A stretch of 32,378 nt of DNA from Comamonadaceae bacterium (GTDB lineage Bacteria; Pseudomonadota; Gammaproteobacteria; Burkholderiales; Burkholderiaceae_C), in assembly GCA_947454695.1 (NCBI GenBank), contig CANGMW010000002.1, positions 1-32,378 on the forward strand, read 5' to 3'. Numbering within the stretch: the first letter of the stretch is position 1; each line of letters starts with the position of its first letter. Both the position numbers and the translations under genes were made by a program. The notes under the pieces are model-generated. The model did not search any database and had not been told where the DNA came from. It worked only from the letters and a program-made list of their open reading frames with translations. Of this stretch, positions 1-10,169 are shown in pieces.

Positions 1-506
1 CTGCCTTTGCCCATGACACGCAGCACCTGGTCGCGCGGGCTGACATGAAAAGTCTTGAGCGTGACGAGCTCACTCACGCGCAGACCGCTGGCGTACATCA
101 ACTCCAGCATGGTGCGGTCGCGCACGGCCAGCGGTGTGGCCTCACCGGGCGCGGCCAGCAGGTCTTCGACCTGACGTTCGCTCATGGTCTTGGGCACGCG
201 CAGCGGTTTTTTGGCGGCCAGCAATCGCAAGGTGGGGTCGGCCTGAACATAGCGCTCACGCAAGGCCCAGCGGTAAAACCGCTTGAGGACGGTCAGGCGC
301 CGGTTGGCCGTGGTGGCGCGGCTGCTCGCGTGTTGGGCAGCGAAGTAGGCGTTGATGTCGGCCTCGCCGGCGGCCAGCAGGGTCTGCTGGTGGGCGATCA
401 GCCAGTTGGTGAAGAGGGTGAGGTCGCGCCGGTAGGCGGCCAAGGTGTTCTTGGCCAGGCCCTCCTCCAGCCAGAGTGCATCGATGAAGGTATCAATGTC
501 CGGCAT
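1..506 (-). CDS. xerD: Tyrosine recombinase XerD, N-terminal part; C-terminus lies beyond the left edge
   Basis: Reverse-strand reading from ATG at 506 gives MPDIDTFIDALWLEEGLAKNTLAAYRRDLTLFTNWL...ANRRLTVLKRFYRWALRERYVQADPTLRLLAAKKPLRVPKTMSERQVEDLLAAP...RDRTMLELMYASGLRVSELVTLKTFHVSPRDQVLRVMGKG, typical of the XerD core-binding domain and start of the catalytic domain. Not in the ORF track because it is open at the edge. Confidence 0.9.
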   Translation of the reverse strand, partial: MPDIDTFIDALWLEEGLAKNTLAAYRRDLTLFTNWLIAHQQTLLAAGEADINAYFAAQHASSRATTANRRLTVLKRFYRWALRERYVQADPTLRLLAAKKPLRVPKTMSERQVEDLLAAPGEATPLAVRDRTMLELMYASGLRVSELVTLKTFHVSPRDQVLRVMGKG

Positions 507-533
507 GGCAGGCAGGGCCTTGGCGTGCCTCAA

Positions 534-1496
534 TTAATCCAGTCGCAGGTGCGCGGTTTCCACCACTTTTTTGTAGACGGCGAATTCCTGCTTGATCTGC
601 TCGGCAAACTGCTCGGGCGTGTTGGCCACGATCAGGGAGCCGGTGTCTTCAATGCGGCGACGCACGGCAGAATCTTCCAGTGCTTTGCGCACACCCGCGT
701 TGATTTTGTCGACCACGTCTTTGGGCAGACCTTTGGGGCCATAGATGCCGTAGTAAGCCATGCGGTTCACCGGCTCCAGACCCACTTCTTTGAAGGTGGG
801 CACGTTGGGCAGTTGTGCGAGCCGCTGGGGTGCGGCCAACACGATGGGCACCAAGCGGCCGGTCTGGATGAAGGGCAAAGCCGAGGGCAGGTTGTCAAAA
901 ATAATGGGCACCTGACCCGCCACCGTGTCGTTCAGCGCGGGGCCGGCACCCCGGTAGGGAATGTGGGTGATGAAAGTTTTGGTCTCGCTCTTGTACAGCT
1001 CGGTTTGCAGGTGGCCGATGCCGCCGGTGCCCGAGGTGGCATAAGAGTATTTGCCCGGGGATTTTTTCAGCTCGGCGATGAAGCCTTTGTAGTCGGTGGC
1101 GGGGAAGCTCGGGTGCACCGCAATGATGTTGGGCGTGGCCGCGATGTTGATGATGGGCGTGAAGTCCGTCAGCGGGTTGTAGGGCGTCTTGGGATTGATG
1201 GCCGGGTTGGCCGCCGTGGTGGACACGGTGGCCACGCCCAGCGAATAACCATCGGGGGTGGCCTTGGCGGTTTCATTGGCGCCGATCACGCCGCCGCCAC
1301 CGGCCTTGTTCTCCACCACCACGGTTTGGCCCAGTACCTTGCCCAGCGGGTCGGCAATGGTGCGCGCAATGATGTCGGTGGTGCCGCCCGGTGCGAAAGG
1401 CACGACCAGACGAATGACTTTGTTCGGATAGCCCTGAGCCAGGGCGCTACCGGCAGCAGCCAGCAAACACAAGGTGAAAAGTGCACGACGTTGCAT
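534..1496 (-). CDS. Bug/TctC family tripartite tricarboxylate transporter substrate-binding protein
   Basis: 320 aa with signal peptide, then [64 protein letters not shown], the hallmark Bug-family N-terminus. Confidence 0.93.
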   Translation of the reverse strand: MQRRALFTLCLLAAAGSALAQGYPNKVIRLVVPFAPGGTTDIIARTIADPLGKVLGQTVVVENKAGGGGVIGANETAKATPDGYSLGVATVSTTAANPAINPKTPYNPLTDFTPIINIAATPNIIAVHPSFPATDYKGFIAELKKSPGKYSYATSGTGGIGHLQTELYKSETKTFITHIPYRGAGPALNDTVAGQVPIIFDNLPSALPFIQTGRLVPIVLAAPQRLAQLPNVPTFKEVGLEPVNRMAYYGIYGPKGLPKDVVDKINAGVRKALEDSAVRRRIEDTGSLIVANTPEQFAEQIKQEFAVYKKVVETAHLRLD

Positions 1497-1545
1497 GGTG
1501 TGATCCTCTTTTTAAAAAATGATGCCGTTGACCAATCCGTGGATT

Positions 1546-2145
1546 CTATTGTCCCAACAAGCCGTTACGCAGCCGGGTATCCACCGGGTCATCGCCTACA
1601 AAAATGGCGAGCAAGGCCTGGTAGAAATCAGCGCCGGCAATCAGCACATTCTGCGCCTTGCCGTTAATGGCCAGACTCAAGCCGCGCTCGGGCACAAAGT
1701 CCAGGTCAATCGTGTCGCCTGAGCGGGTGTTGCCCAGCGCGTTGATGGTGGCGGAAAACACGGCCACGCGCTCCTGCATGGCGGCCCATTGGGCATCGTT
1801 GACGTTCTTGCGCATGCCGTCCACGAGCGCTTGGTTAATGTCTTGGGCGCTCACGTCCAAGAGCATGCGCAACTGCAAGCGCTTGGGGCCACTGGCGCTG
1901 ATCGCGGTTGACCCGTTTTGGGTTTTTTGCACCAGGTACAAACCCGCCACATAGGCCCGGAAGAAAAAGATGGACCGAATGCCCAGCCCGTTGAGCTGCA
2001 AGTCCTGCCGCCCCAGTTGGATCTGATCCTCAAACCGCTGCCCCGCCAGTGTGGCCGCCTGCGCAGGCGTGGTCAGCGCGGCAATCAAAGTCAGGACGCA
2101 CGATAGGGTTCGAAAAAGGGCAGTGTAAAAATTTGAAAGTTTCAT
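1546..2145 (-). CDS. Chalcone isomerase-like domain periplasmic protein
   Basis: 199 aa with signal peptide; LAGQRFEDQIQLGRQDLQLNGLGIRSIFFFRAYVAGLYL...LLDVSAQDINQALVDGMRKN resembles bacterial chalcone-isomerase-like proteins. Confidence 0.8.
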   Translation of the reverse strand: MKLSNFYTALFRTLSCVLTLIAALTTPAQAATLAGQRFEDQIQLGRQDLQLNGLGIRSIFFFRAYVAGLYLVQKTQNGSTAISASGPKRLQLRMLLDVSAQDINQALVDGMRKNVNDAQWAAMQERVAVFSATINALGNTRSGDTIDLDFVPERGLSLAINGKAQNVLIAGADFYQALLAIFVGDDPVDTRLRNGLLGQ

Positions 2146-2233
2146 CTTGATGGAACGCGTCTGAAGCGCATCGGGCTGACGATCGCCGCCACGGTGCTGC
2201 TTGCGCTTGAAAAATCACTGGTATTCTTGCACG

Positions 2234-3139
2234 GTGAACTACGCGCAGCTCCTCTTCCCCGATTTTTCTCTCATCCTTTGCGGCTATTTGGTGTGTCGCC
2301 ACACCCAGCTCAACCGCACGGTGTGGGAGCCGGTGGAAAACCTGGTCTACTTTTTCCTGTTTCCCGTTTTGCTGTTTCACAGCATTGTGAAAAGCCCGCT
2401 GGACCTGTCGGCCGCGTCCGGGCTGATCGGTGCGGGTCTGTGCATGGGCTTGTCCGGCATCGCCCTGGCCTACAGCCTGCCCGCATTGCCCTTCATCGGG
2501 CGGCATATCGACCGGCGCGTCCATGCGGCCAGTGCCCAGGTGGCGTTTCGCTTCAACTCCTTCATCGGTCTGGCCTTGGCCGACCGGCTGGCGGGCGCGC
2601 AAGGCCTGCTCCTGATTGCGGTGCTGATTGGTTTTTGCGTGCCGCTGTTCAATGTGGGGGCGGTCTGGCCCATGGCGCGCCATGCCAAGCGGGGCTTTGT
2701 GCGCGAGCTGGTGCGCAACCCGCTCATCATCGCCACGGTGTCGGGTTTGGTGGCGAATTTGCTCGGCTTCAAAGTGCCCGTGTGGGCGGAGCCCACCCTC
2801 TCGCGCATTGGTGCGGCGTCTTTGGCGCTGGGTCTGATGGCCGCCGGTGCGGGCTTGCAATTTGCGTCGCTGGCGCAAGCCAAGACTTTGGGCACCGCCG
2901 TGTTGGCGATTCGTCATCTCCTCTTGCCTATGGTGGCTTGGGGCTTGGCGCGCTTGTTTGGGCTGACCGAGGTGCAAACCACCATCCTGCTGGCCTTCTC
3001 GGCCTTACCCACCGCCTCGAGCTGTTATGTGCTGGCCACCCGCATGGGCTATGACGGCGCTTATGTGGCGGGCTTGGTGACCTTATCCACCCTGCTGGGC
3101 GTGGTCAGCCTGCCCTTTGCGCTGGCTGTTTTGCGCTGA
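2234..3139 (+). CDS. AEC (auxin efflux carrier) family permease
   Basis: Likely GTG start at 2234 (VNYAQLLFPDFSLILCGYLVCRH); multiple hydrophobic helices; C-terminal FSALPTASSCYVLATRMGYDGAYVAGLVTLSTLLGVVSLPFAL is typical of AEC transporters. Confidence 0.87.
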   Translation: MNYAQLLFPDFSLILCGYLVCRHTQLNRTVWEPVENLVYFFLFPVLLFHSIVKSPLDLSAASGLIGAGLCMGLSGIALAYSLPALPFIGRHIDRRVHAASAQVAFRFNSFIGLALADRLAGAQGLLLIAVLIGFCVPLFNVGAVWPMARHAKRGFVRELVRNPLIIATVSGLVANLLGFKVPVWAEPTLSRIGAASLALGLMAAGAGLQFASLAQAKTLGTAVLAIRHLLLPMVAWGLARLFGLTEVQTTILLAFSALPTASSCYVLATRMGYDGAYVAGLVTLSTLLGVVSLPFALAVLR

Positions 3140-3180
3140 GTGCAGCGGCACTTGCCGCCTTTGCCCAATACGCACCCCGA

Positions 3181-4272
3181 TCAAACCGACGCAGCTTGCG
3201 TCAGCGCCCACTGCACGTGCTCCCGCACCAAGGCGCTGGGATGATCCAAGGCCTGCGTAAGCACGGCTTGGATGGAGGTCTGCGCCCTGGCATCGTCACA
3301 CGAGCGCAGCGCATTGCCCAGGGCCACGGCGATGTTGCGTTGCCAGCGCTCATGGCCGATGCGCCGAATCGGGCTGCCCAGGGTGTGGTGCAAGAATTCC
3401 GCTTCGCTCCAGGACCACAACGTCAGCAGCTGCGCACCACTCAAACCGGCACGCTCGTCAAAATCGGGCAGCGCGCTGCGCTGTGCAAATTTGTTCCAGG
3501 GGCACACCAGCTGGCAGTCATCACAGCCGTAAATCCGGTTGCCCATGAGCGGGCGCAGTTCCAGCGGAATGGGCCCGGCGTGCTCGATGGTGAGGTAAGA
3601 GATGCAGCGTCGCGCATCCAGCTCAAAGGGTGCCACGATGGCCTGCGTGGGGCAGATGGCGATGCACGCGCTGCACTGGCCGCAGTGGCTGCTGACGGGC
3701 TCACTTGGCGGCAAAGCCACATCCAGGAAAATTTCGCCCAGAAAAAACAGGGAGCCCGCGTCGCGGTTGAGCACCAAGGTGTGTTTGCCGCGCCAACCCA
3801 GACCGCTGCGGCTAGCCAGCTCGGCTTCCAGCACTGGTGCAGAGTCGGTGAACACCCGGTGGCCGAAAGGCCCGATGTGTTGCGCCATACGTTCACTGAG
3901 TTGCTGCAGGCGTTGGCGCAAGACCTTGTGATAATCCCGCCCCCGGGCATAAACGGAGACCACGGCTTCTTGCGGGCGTTGCAGGCGACCCAGTTCTTGC
4001 GTCTGCCAATCCAAGGAGGTATTTGAGGGCAGATAATCCATGCGGGCGGTGATGATGCTGACCGTGCCGGGCACCAGCTCAACGGGCCGGGCGCGTTTGA
4101 GGCCGTGGCGGGCCATGTAGTCCATCTCGCCATGAAAGCCCCGGGCCAGCCAGTCCGTCAAGCCGGGCTCGGCGCTGGACAAGTCAACCCCGCTCACGCC
4201 GATTTGCGAGAATCCCAGTTCGCGAGCCCATGCCTGAACCAAGGATATGAATTGAGTGCTGTTGAAGGTCAC
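3181..4272 (-). CDS. queG: Epoxyqueuosine reductase
   Basis: Two Fe-S motifs (CGQCSACIAICPTQAI and CDDCQLVCPWN), plus GRDYHKVLRQRLQQL and LASRSGLGWRGKHTLVLNRDAGSLFFLGEIF. Probable GTG start at 4272; the listed ORF extends spuriously to 4512. Confidence 0.93.
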   Translation of the reverse strand: MTFNSTQFISLVQAWARELGFSQIGVSGVDLSSAEPGLTDWLARGFHGEMDYMARHGLKRARPVELVPGTVSIITARMDYLPSNTSLDWQTQELGRLQRPQEAVVSVYARGRDYHKVLRQRLQQLSERMAQHIGPFGHRVFTDSAPVLEAELASRSGLGWRGKHTLVLNRDAGSLFFLGEIFLDVALPPSEPVSSHCGQCSACIAICPTQAIVAPFELDARRCISYLTIEHAGPIPLELRPLMGNRIYGCDDCQLVCPWNKFAQRSALPDFDERAGLSGAQLLTLWSWSEAEFLHHTLGSPIRRIGHERWQRNIAVALGNALRSCDDARAQTSIQAVLTQALDHPSALVREHVQWALTQAASV

Positions 4273-4743
4273 CTGCCGATTGTAAAAACATTGCGCTGCG
4301 CGGATGAAGCCGCCACGCAGGCACTGGCACGCCAACTGGCTGGTCAAGTCGCGCTGCGCCAGGCCCTGGTGGAATTGCGCGGCGATCTGGGTGCCGGCAA
4401 GACCACGCTGGTGCGGCATGTGCTGCAGGCGCTGGGCGTGCAAGGCCGCATCAAAAGCCCCACCTACGCGGTGGTCGAGCCCTACAACGTGGCCGGCCTG
4501 CCCATCTGGCATTTTGATTTCTACCGCTTCAATGATCCGCAGGAATGGGAAGACGCGGGCTTTCGGGACATCTTTGCCAGCCCCGGCTTGAAGCTGGTGG
4601 AGTGGCCGGACAAAGCCGGTTCGGCATTGCCGCCTGCCGATCTGCAGGTGGACATGGTTCTGCTGGACGATGACGCGCGCAGCATCACCCTCACCGCTTC
4701 AACCACGCTGGGCCGTACGCTCTTGGAGGGGCTGCCCGAATGA
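4252..4743 (+). CDS. tsaE: tRNA threonylcarbamoyladenosine biosynthesis ATPase TsaE
   Basis: Walker A GDLGAGKTTLVRHVLQAL, then KSPTYAVVEPY and IWHFDFYRFNDPQEWEDAGFRDIF. Start uncertain (no ATG near the expected N-terminus; TTG 4252 or 4291); slight divergent overlap with queG possible. Confidence 0.9.
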   Translation: MSAVEGHLPIVKTLRCADEAATQALARQLAGQVALRQALVELRGDLGAGKTTLVRHVLQALGVQGRIKSPTYAVVEPYNVAGLPIWHFDFYRFNDPQEWEDAGFRDIFASPGLKLVEWPDKAGSALPPADLQVDMVLLDDDARSITLTASTTLGRTLLEGLPE

Positions 4744-6077
4744 AGCGGCGCATGCTGCTGCAATCCGGCTCGGTGGTGCTCTTAATGGGCAGCTGGGAAC
4801 TGGCGCGCGGGGCGAGCATCCTGGCAGTACGCCTATGGCCCGCGCCCGACTACACCCGGGTGACGATCGAGTCCGACACGCCACTGCTCACCCGCCAGAC
4901 CTTTGTGGCACAACCGCCGCGGCTGGCGGTGGACATTGAAGGCGTCACGCTGAACCCGGCCCTGCGCGAGCTGGTGGCCCAGGTCCAAGCGGATGACCCC
5001 AATATCGGTGGCATCCGCGTGGGGCAGTTTTCAGCCAATGTGGTGCGCTTGGTCATTGACCTGAAGCAGCCCATGACCCCACAAGTGTTTTCGCTCTCAC
5101 CCGTCGCGGCCTACCATCACCGCCTGGTGATGGACCTGTACCCCAAACAGGCAGCAGACCCGCTGGCCGCCCTGATTGCCGAGCGGCTCAAACAAAAAGA
5201 GTCCGCCAGTCTGGCCCCCAAAGGCAAGGAGCGCCAGAACGCCAACGATCCGCTGGGCGAGTTGATGGCTCAGCAAGCCCGCAAAGGCGGCAGCGCCGCA
5301 AACACGGGCAATTCAGCAATCCCTCAGGCTGGCACTGCACGGAGCAACGGGACCGAGCGGCTCATCATCATCGCGCTGGACCCCGGCCATGGCGGCGAGG
5401 ACCCGGGCGCCATCGGGCCCGGGGGGACACGCGAAAAAGACGTGGTGCTCAAACTGGCGCACCGCTTGCGTGAACGCATCAACGCGATGACCATTCGCGG
5501 CAACACGGTGCATGCCTACCTCACCCGTGATGCGGATTTTTTTGTGCCCCTGCATGTGCGCGTGCAAAAAGCACGTCAGGTGCAAGCGGACTTGTTTGTC
5601 AGCCTGCATGCCGATGCTTTCTACACCCCGCGCCCGCAAGGTGCGAGCGTGTTCGCGCTCAGCCACGGCGGCGCCAGCAGCAGTGCGGCGCGCTGGATGG
5701 CCGCCAAGGAAAACAAGGCCGATTTGATTGGCGGCCTCAATGTGCAAGCCAAGGACCGCGAAGTGCAGCGCGCCTTGCTGGACATGAGCACCACCGCGCA
5801 AATCAACGACAGTTTGAAATTGGGCGGCACGCTGCTGAGCGAAATCGCCCGCGTGGGCAAGCTGCACAAACCGCAGGTCGAGCAAGCCGCGTTTGCGGTG
5901 CTCAAAGCCCCGGACATTCCCAGCGTGCTGGTGGAGGCGGCTTTCATTAGCAACCCCGAAGAAGAGACCTTGCTCAACAGCGAGTCTTATCAGGAGCAAC
6001 TGGCCACTGCACTGGTGCGCGGGATTGAAGGCTACTTTGCCAAAAACCCGCCCCTGGCCCGAAACCGCAGCGTCTGA
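4740..6077 (+). CDS. amiC: N-acetylmuramoyl-L-alanine amidase (AmiC-type, AMIN domain plus amidase_3)
   Basis: IIALDPGHGGEDPGAIGPGGTREKDVVLKLAHRLRERIN, SLHADAF and VLVEAAFISNPEEE motifs; N-terminal AMIN-like region; overlaps the tsaE stop by 4 nt (ATGA). Confidence 0.92.
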   Translation: MKRRMLLQSGSVVLLMGSWELARGASILAVRLWPAPDYTRVTIESDTPLLTRQTFVAQPPRLAVDIEGVTLNPALRELVAQVQADDPNIGGIRVGQFSANVVRLVIDLKQPMTPQVFSLSPVAAYHHRLVMDLYPKQAADPLAALIAERLKQKESASLAPKGKERQNANDPLGELMAQQARKGGSAANTGNSAIPQAGTARSNGTERLIIIALDPGHGGEDPGAIGPGGTREKDVVLKLAHRLRERINAMTIRGNTVHAYLTRDADFFVPLHVRVQKARQVQADLFVSLHADAFYTPRPQGASVFALSHGGASSSAARWMAAKENKADLIGGLNVQAKDREVQRALLDMSTTAQINDSLKLGGTLLSEIARVGKLHKPQVEQAAFAVLKAPDIPSVLVEAAFISNPEEETLLNSESYQEQLATALVRGIEGYFAKNPPLARNRSV

Positions 6078-6089
6078 GGCGCTGACGCT

Positions 6090-6725
6090 TCAACGCCGGC
6101 GGGCGCGGTAACTGCCTATCAGCACCAACAAGCCGGGTATCAAAATCATGGCCCAAATGATTTTGTCTAAGTGCGCTTTGACAAAGGGGAAATTGCCGAA
6201 GAAATAGCCCACCGTGATGATGCCCACAACCCACAGCGCGCCGCCCCCGATATCGAACAGCGTGAATCGGGTGCGCGACATCTGCGCCACACCCGCCACA
6301 AACGGTGCGAAGGTACGCAAGAAAGGCATGAAGCGCGCAGCCACCAGGGTGATGCCGCCATAGCGCTCGTAAAACGCATGGGCCCGCTCAAACGCTTGCT
6401 TGTTGAACCAACGGGAGTCTTCCCACTGGAAGACCTTAGGACCAACAAATCGCCCGATGGTGTAGTTGCTCTGGTTGCCCAGCACCGCCGCGGCGAACAG
6501 CAAACCCACCGACAGCGGATAGCTCATCAGCCCCACGCCGCACATGGCGCCCACCACAAAAAGAAGCGAATCGCCGGGCAAGAATGGCATCACCACCACG
6601 CCGGTCTCGACAAAAATCACCAGAAAAAGCAGGGCGTACACCCAGGCGCCGTAGTGGGTGACAAACAGCTCAAGGTGTTTGTCGACGTGCAAGATAAAGT
6701 CCAAAACAAAAGCGATGTAGTCCAT
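6090..6725 (-). CDS. DedA family membrane protein
   Basis: FVETGVVVMPFLPGDSLLFVVGAM and RFMPFLRTFAPFVAGVAQMSRTRF, signature DedA motifs. Confidence 0.92.
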   Translation of the reverse strand: MDYIAFVLDFILHVDKHLELFVTHYGAWVYALLFLVIFVETGVVVMPFLPGDSLLFVVGAMCGVGLMSYPLSVGLLFAAAVLGNQSNYTIGRFVGPKVFQWEDSRWFNKQAFERAHAFYERYGGITLVAARFMPFLRTFAPFVAGVAQMSRTRFTLFDIGGGALWVVGIITVGYFFGNFPFVKAHLDKIIWAMILIPGLLVLIGSYRARRR

Positions 6726-6739
6726 GGCGGGTGGTGTGT

Positions 6740-7540
6740 TCAGGGTTGCATGTTATTTTGAATCCAGGCCGCGATCAGATCGACCGCTTGTTTTTCAGCC
6801 CCGATGTAGCCGTGAAAATGAAGCGCCTCGCAGGGGTTGCCGCTCGCACCTTCACCGGCTTCAAACAACACGAGTTCTTTGCGCTTGGCCTTGCTTAAGC
6901 GCGAGATGATTTGCGGCGCTTCTTGCGGCTTGCAAAACGCGCAGGCATCCTTGGCATGGTGGAGCACCAAGACGGGCACGATGATTTTGTCCAGGTCCTG
7001 CTTGGGCACGGCCCCATTGACCCGGTAGGACGTGATCGAAGAGGTCAGCACCACGCCGGCCAGCATGTGCTCTTGGTCACGAATCGCGGCCGCCGCGGCC
7101 GATATCGTGCCCATGCTGGTGCCCACCACCCAGATGGGTAAATTATTTTTCTGACGAATCGTCTTGAAGATTGCCAGGTTGTCGGCCTGATGCTCATCGC
7201 GGATGCGGTTGGTGCCGTCCTGCAAATCGATCTCATCACTGGGGCGACCCACCATCACCAGATTGAAAGCATGAGCAGCCCAATCCTTGCCGGTGCGGAT
7301 CAAAAAATTGCGACTCAAGGGCCAGCCGTCCTCGCCGATCTGGCCGTAACCCCCGCCGCCGCCGGAGAACAGCACCACATTGGCAACGGCCTTGGGCTGC
7401 CAGACTTCGAACACGGGAACGCGCACACCCGGGCGGGTCTCGATTTGCTTCACGCCAATGGCTTTGCCATCTTGCGCCTGAGCAAGCAAAGCCAATGCCG
7501 ACAAGCCCATGGCGAGCAAAAATTTCAGCAAAAGGTTCAT
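6740..7540 (-). CDS. Alpha/beta-hydrolase-like secreted protein
   Basis: Likely start at 7540 (MNLLLKFLLAMGLSALALLAQAQ signal peptide). Nucleophile-elbow-like VVGTSMGTISAAAAA (GxSxG), plus VLVLHHAKDACAFCKP and ALHFHGYIG. Confidence 0.75.
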   Translation of the reverse strand: MNLLLKFLLAMGLSALALLAQAQDGKAIGVKQIETRPGVRVPVFEVWQPKAVANVVLFSGGGGGYGQIGEDGWPLSRNFLIRTGKDWAAHAFNLVMVGRPSDEIDLQDGTNRIRDEHQADNLAIFKTIRQKNNLPIWVVGTSMGTISAAAAAIRDQEHMLAGVVLTSSITSYRVNGAVPKQDLDKIIVPVLVLHHAKDACAFCKPQEAPQIISRLSKAKRKELVLFEAGEGASGNPCEALHFHGYIGAEKQAVDLIAAWIQNNMQP

Positions 7541-7634
7541 GGAGGCAGGGCTTTCAACGGGTTGAGGCTGGTGGTTATTGTCGCCTGACCAGCCGCGCCA
7601 TACGAGGGCCGCCTTTGCCACCTAAAATGATCGG

Positions 7635-9560
7635 GTGAACGCATCCACTCCAGCCCCCACCCGCCGCCCTATTCGCGAATTGCCCGATGAGCTGATCAGC
7701 CAGATCGCTGCCGGTGAGGTGGTGGAGCGACCCGCCTCGGTGGTGCGCGAACTCGTGGACAACGCACTGGATGCGGGCGCCACGCAGATCACGGTGCGTT
7801 TGCTCGCCGGTGGGGTTCGCCTGATTGCCGTGGAAGACAATGGCATGGGCATTCTTCGTGACGAGCTCCCGATTGCCTTCAAACGCCATGCCACCAGCAA
7901 GATTGCCAACCTGCAGGAGCTCGAGTCGGTGGGCACCATGGGCTTTCGCGGCGAGGCCCTGGCGGCGATCAATGCCATTGCCCAGTGCGCCATCCTCTCG
8001 CGCCCGGCCGATCAGTCCAGCGCCTTCATGCTCGACGGCTTGAGCGGGGAGCTCAAACCCGTGGCGCGGGGAACCGGCACGACGGTGGAAGTGAAAGAAC
8101 TTTTTTTCAGCACACCGGCCCGGCGCAAATTTCTCAAGACCGATGCCACGGAGCTCGCGCACTGCATCGAGGCCGTGCGACGACATGCCCTGGTGCGGCC
8201 GGACGTGGGCTTTGCCATCTGGCATGAGGGCAAGCTGGTCGAGCAGTGGCGGGTGTGCAGCGGCCCCGCCCCCTTGGATGAGCGACTGGCCGATGTGCTG
8301 GGCGAAGACTTCATCCACAACTCGGTGGCCATCGATTTCGAATCTCAGACCGCGCCCGGCAGTTTCGCCCCCAAGGTGCGCGTGCGTGGGCGCGCGGGTG
8401 TGCCCGATGCCGCCCGGTCGCGTGCTGACCAGCAGTTCAGCTACGTGAATGGTCGTTTTGTGCGTGACAAGGTCATCACCCATGCTGCTCGCAGCGCTTA
8501 TGAAGACGTGCTGCACGGCCACCGCCAACCCATTTACGCCTTGTACGTCGAGCTCGACCCCACGCGGGTGGATGTGAATGTGCATCCCACCAAAATTGAG
8601 GTGCGTTTTCGTGATGGTCGTGAAGTCCATCAAGCGGTTCGGCACGCCATCGAGAGCGCGCTGGCTACGCCCCGCGCGCACAACGAAGCACCGGGCATCG
8701 CATCGCTGAATCTGCCCCAGGCAGCGCCGCCTCAAGCATCTAACGCCACTTGGCAACAACCGGGCATGCACTTTGACACGCCCATAGGCCACCGGGTGAA
8801 TGATCTGTCGGCGCTGTGGTCGGCTGCGCCATCCACTGGGTCGACGACCGCCGCCCCGGCTTGGTCGGACTCAGCGGCGAACGCAGGACCGGCTTCAACA
8901 GGAGGCGACACCTCGCTGGCGTCCACTCCAGGTTCTGCGCTTCCCAAGCTGCCCGCCTCGTCCGGCCAGGACAACACCTGGCCGCTGGGCCGTGCGCTGG
9001 CGCAACTGCAAGGCATCTACATTCTGGCGGAGAACGCGCAGGGTCTGATCGTGGTGGACATGCATGCCGCACATGAACGCATCGTGTACGAGCGACTGAA
9101 GCTTCAGCTCGACCAGGCCGACATCGCCAGCCAGCCCCTGCTCATCCCGGCCACTTTTGCCGCCAGTCCGGAAGAGGTCGCCACCGCCGAGGCCAACACG
9201 GCGGCACTGCACGCGCTGGGCATGGAGATCACCCCGTTTTCTGCCAAGACGCTGGCGGTACGCGCCGTGCCGGCCACACTGGCCAGCGGGGACGCGGTGG
9301 AACTGGCGCGCAGTGTGCTGCAGGAGCTGAGCCAACACGAGGCCAGCACCGTGTTGGCCCGTGCGCGCAATGAGTTGTTGTCCACCATGGCCTGCCACGG
9401 CGCCGTGCGCGCCAACCGGCGACTCACGCTGGATGAGATGAATGCCTTGTTGCGTCAAATGGAAGAGACCGAGCGCTCCGACCAATGCAACCATGGGCGG
9501 CCCACCTGGCGACAAATCAGCGTGCGCGAACTCGATGCCTTGTTCATGCGCGGGCGCTGA
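7635..9560 (+). CDS. mutL: DNA mismatch repair protein MutL
   Basis: GTG start at 7635; IRELPDELISQIAAGEVVERPASVVRELVDNALDAGATQI, DNGMGI, GFRGEALAAI, QFSYVNGRFVRDK, DVNVHPTKIEVRF; C-terminal MACHGAVRANRRLTLDEMNALLRQMEETERSDQCNHGRPTW. Confidence 0.97.
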   Translation: MNASTPAPTRRPIRELPDELISQIAAGEVVERPASVVRELVDNALDAGATQITVRLLAGGVRLIAVEDNGMGILRDELPIAFKRHATSKIANLQELESVGTMGFRGEALAAINAIAQCAILSRPADQSSAFMLDGLSGELKPVARGTGTTVEVKELFFSTPARRKFLKTDATELAHCIEAVRRHALVRPDVGFAIWHEGKLVEQWRVCSGPAPLDERLADVLGEDFIHNSVAIDFESQTAPGSFAPKVRVRGRAGVPDAARSRADQQFSYVNGRFVRDKVITHAARSAYEDVLHGHRQPIYALYVELDPTRVDVNVHPTKIEVRFRDGREVHQAVRHAIESALATPRAHNEAPGIASLNLPQAAPPQASNATWQQPGMHFDTPIGHRVNDLSALWSAAPSTGSTTAAPAWSDSAANAGPASTGGDTSLASTPGSALPKLPASSGQDNTWPLGRALAQLQGIYILAENAQGLIVVDMHAAHERIVYERLKLQLDQADIASQPLLIPATFAASPEEVATAEANTAALHALGMEITPFSAKTLAVRAVPATLASGDAVELARSVLQELSQHEASTVLARARNELLSTMACHGAVRANRRLTLDEMNALLRQMEETERSDQCNHGRPTWRQISVRELDALFMRGR

Positions 9561-9608
9561 CACACCTGTTTTCACGCGCTGCGCAGTCGGCATAGACCTG
9601 TCAAAAAC

Positions 9609-10169
9609 TCAGCCTGCTGCGCTTTGAGCCGCGGCAAAGTCGGCCGCATCGATCGCATAAAACGCATAGGGGTGCGACACACCGAACAAAGTTTTTTCGC
9701 CGAGATGGGTCAGCACGCCACCGATTTTTTCCATGGCTTTGCGCGAACGCAGGTTGTTGGCGCCCACATGGAACCACACGCGCTGGGCAAATCGGAAGGC
9801 ATGGGCCAACATGAGCGCCTTCATCTCGCGGTTCGTGTCCCCGCCCCAATGGCTGCGGCTCAAAAAGGTATAGCCGATGGCCACCTCGCGCTTCACGGGA
9901 TCCCATTCATAAAACCGTGAAGACCCGATGACCTGGCTGCTGGCCCGGTCGACCACCACCAGCGCACTGGCGCCCGCCATGGCCGGCGCAAAAAAATTGG
10001 CCTCGAACACGCCCCGCTGGTACCGCTTGGGATCGGGGTGTTGTTCCCAAATCAGGGGATCACTGGCGGCCGTGTACATCGGCACAAAATCTTCTGCGCG
10101 CAGCGGCCGCAAGATGAGGGCGTCCCCCACCAACGTGGGCTGACTCGGGAAATTTTCAGTACGTGCCAT
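9609..10169 (-). CDS. GNAT family N-acetyltransferase
   Basis: LRPLRAEDFVPMYTAASDPLIWEQHPDPKRY...SSRFYEWDPVKREVAIGYTFLSRSHWGGDTNREMKALMLAHAFRFAQRVWFHVGANNLRSRKAMEKIGG, typical of RimJ/RimL-like GNATs. Confidence 0.88.
   Translation of the reverse strand: MARTENFPSQPTLVGDALILRPLRAEDFVPMYTAASDPLIWEQHPDPKRYQRGVFEANFFAPAMAGASALVVVDRASSQVIGSSRFYEWDPVKREVAIGYTFLSRSHWGGDTNREMKALMLAHAFRFAQRVWFHVGANNLRSRKAMEKIGGVLTHLGEKTLFGVSHPYAFYAIDAADFAAAQSAAG

Noticed and set aside
534-1496. Bug protein as part of a complete TTT transporter
   Set aside because: No TctA/TctB genes in the window; orphan Bug proteins are common in Burkholderiales, so not treated as unusual.
45-1667. 540-aa plus-strand ORF
   Set aside because: Antisense to xerD and the Bug protein, His/Gly/Gln-rich shadow-ORF composition typical of GC-rich DNA, no recognisable domain.
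2030-2977. 315-aa minus-strand ORF (and overlapping plus ORF 2194..3054)
   Set aside because: Overlap the AEC permease in other frames; low-complexity R/Q/H composition, no family resemblance.
5313-5999. 228-aa minus-strand ORF
   Set aside because: Antisense to the amidase gene; no domain signature.
6069-6089. AGCGTC-N9-GACGCT inverted repeat between the amidase and dedA as terminator
   Set aside because: Only a 6-bp stem, overlaps the amidase stop and has no T-tract on either strand.
7575-8792. 405-aa minus-strand ORF
   Set aside because: Antisense to mutL, whose coding identity is certain.
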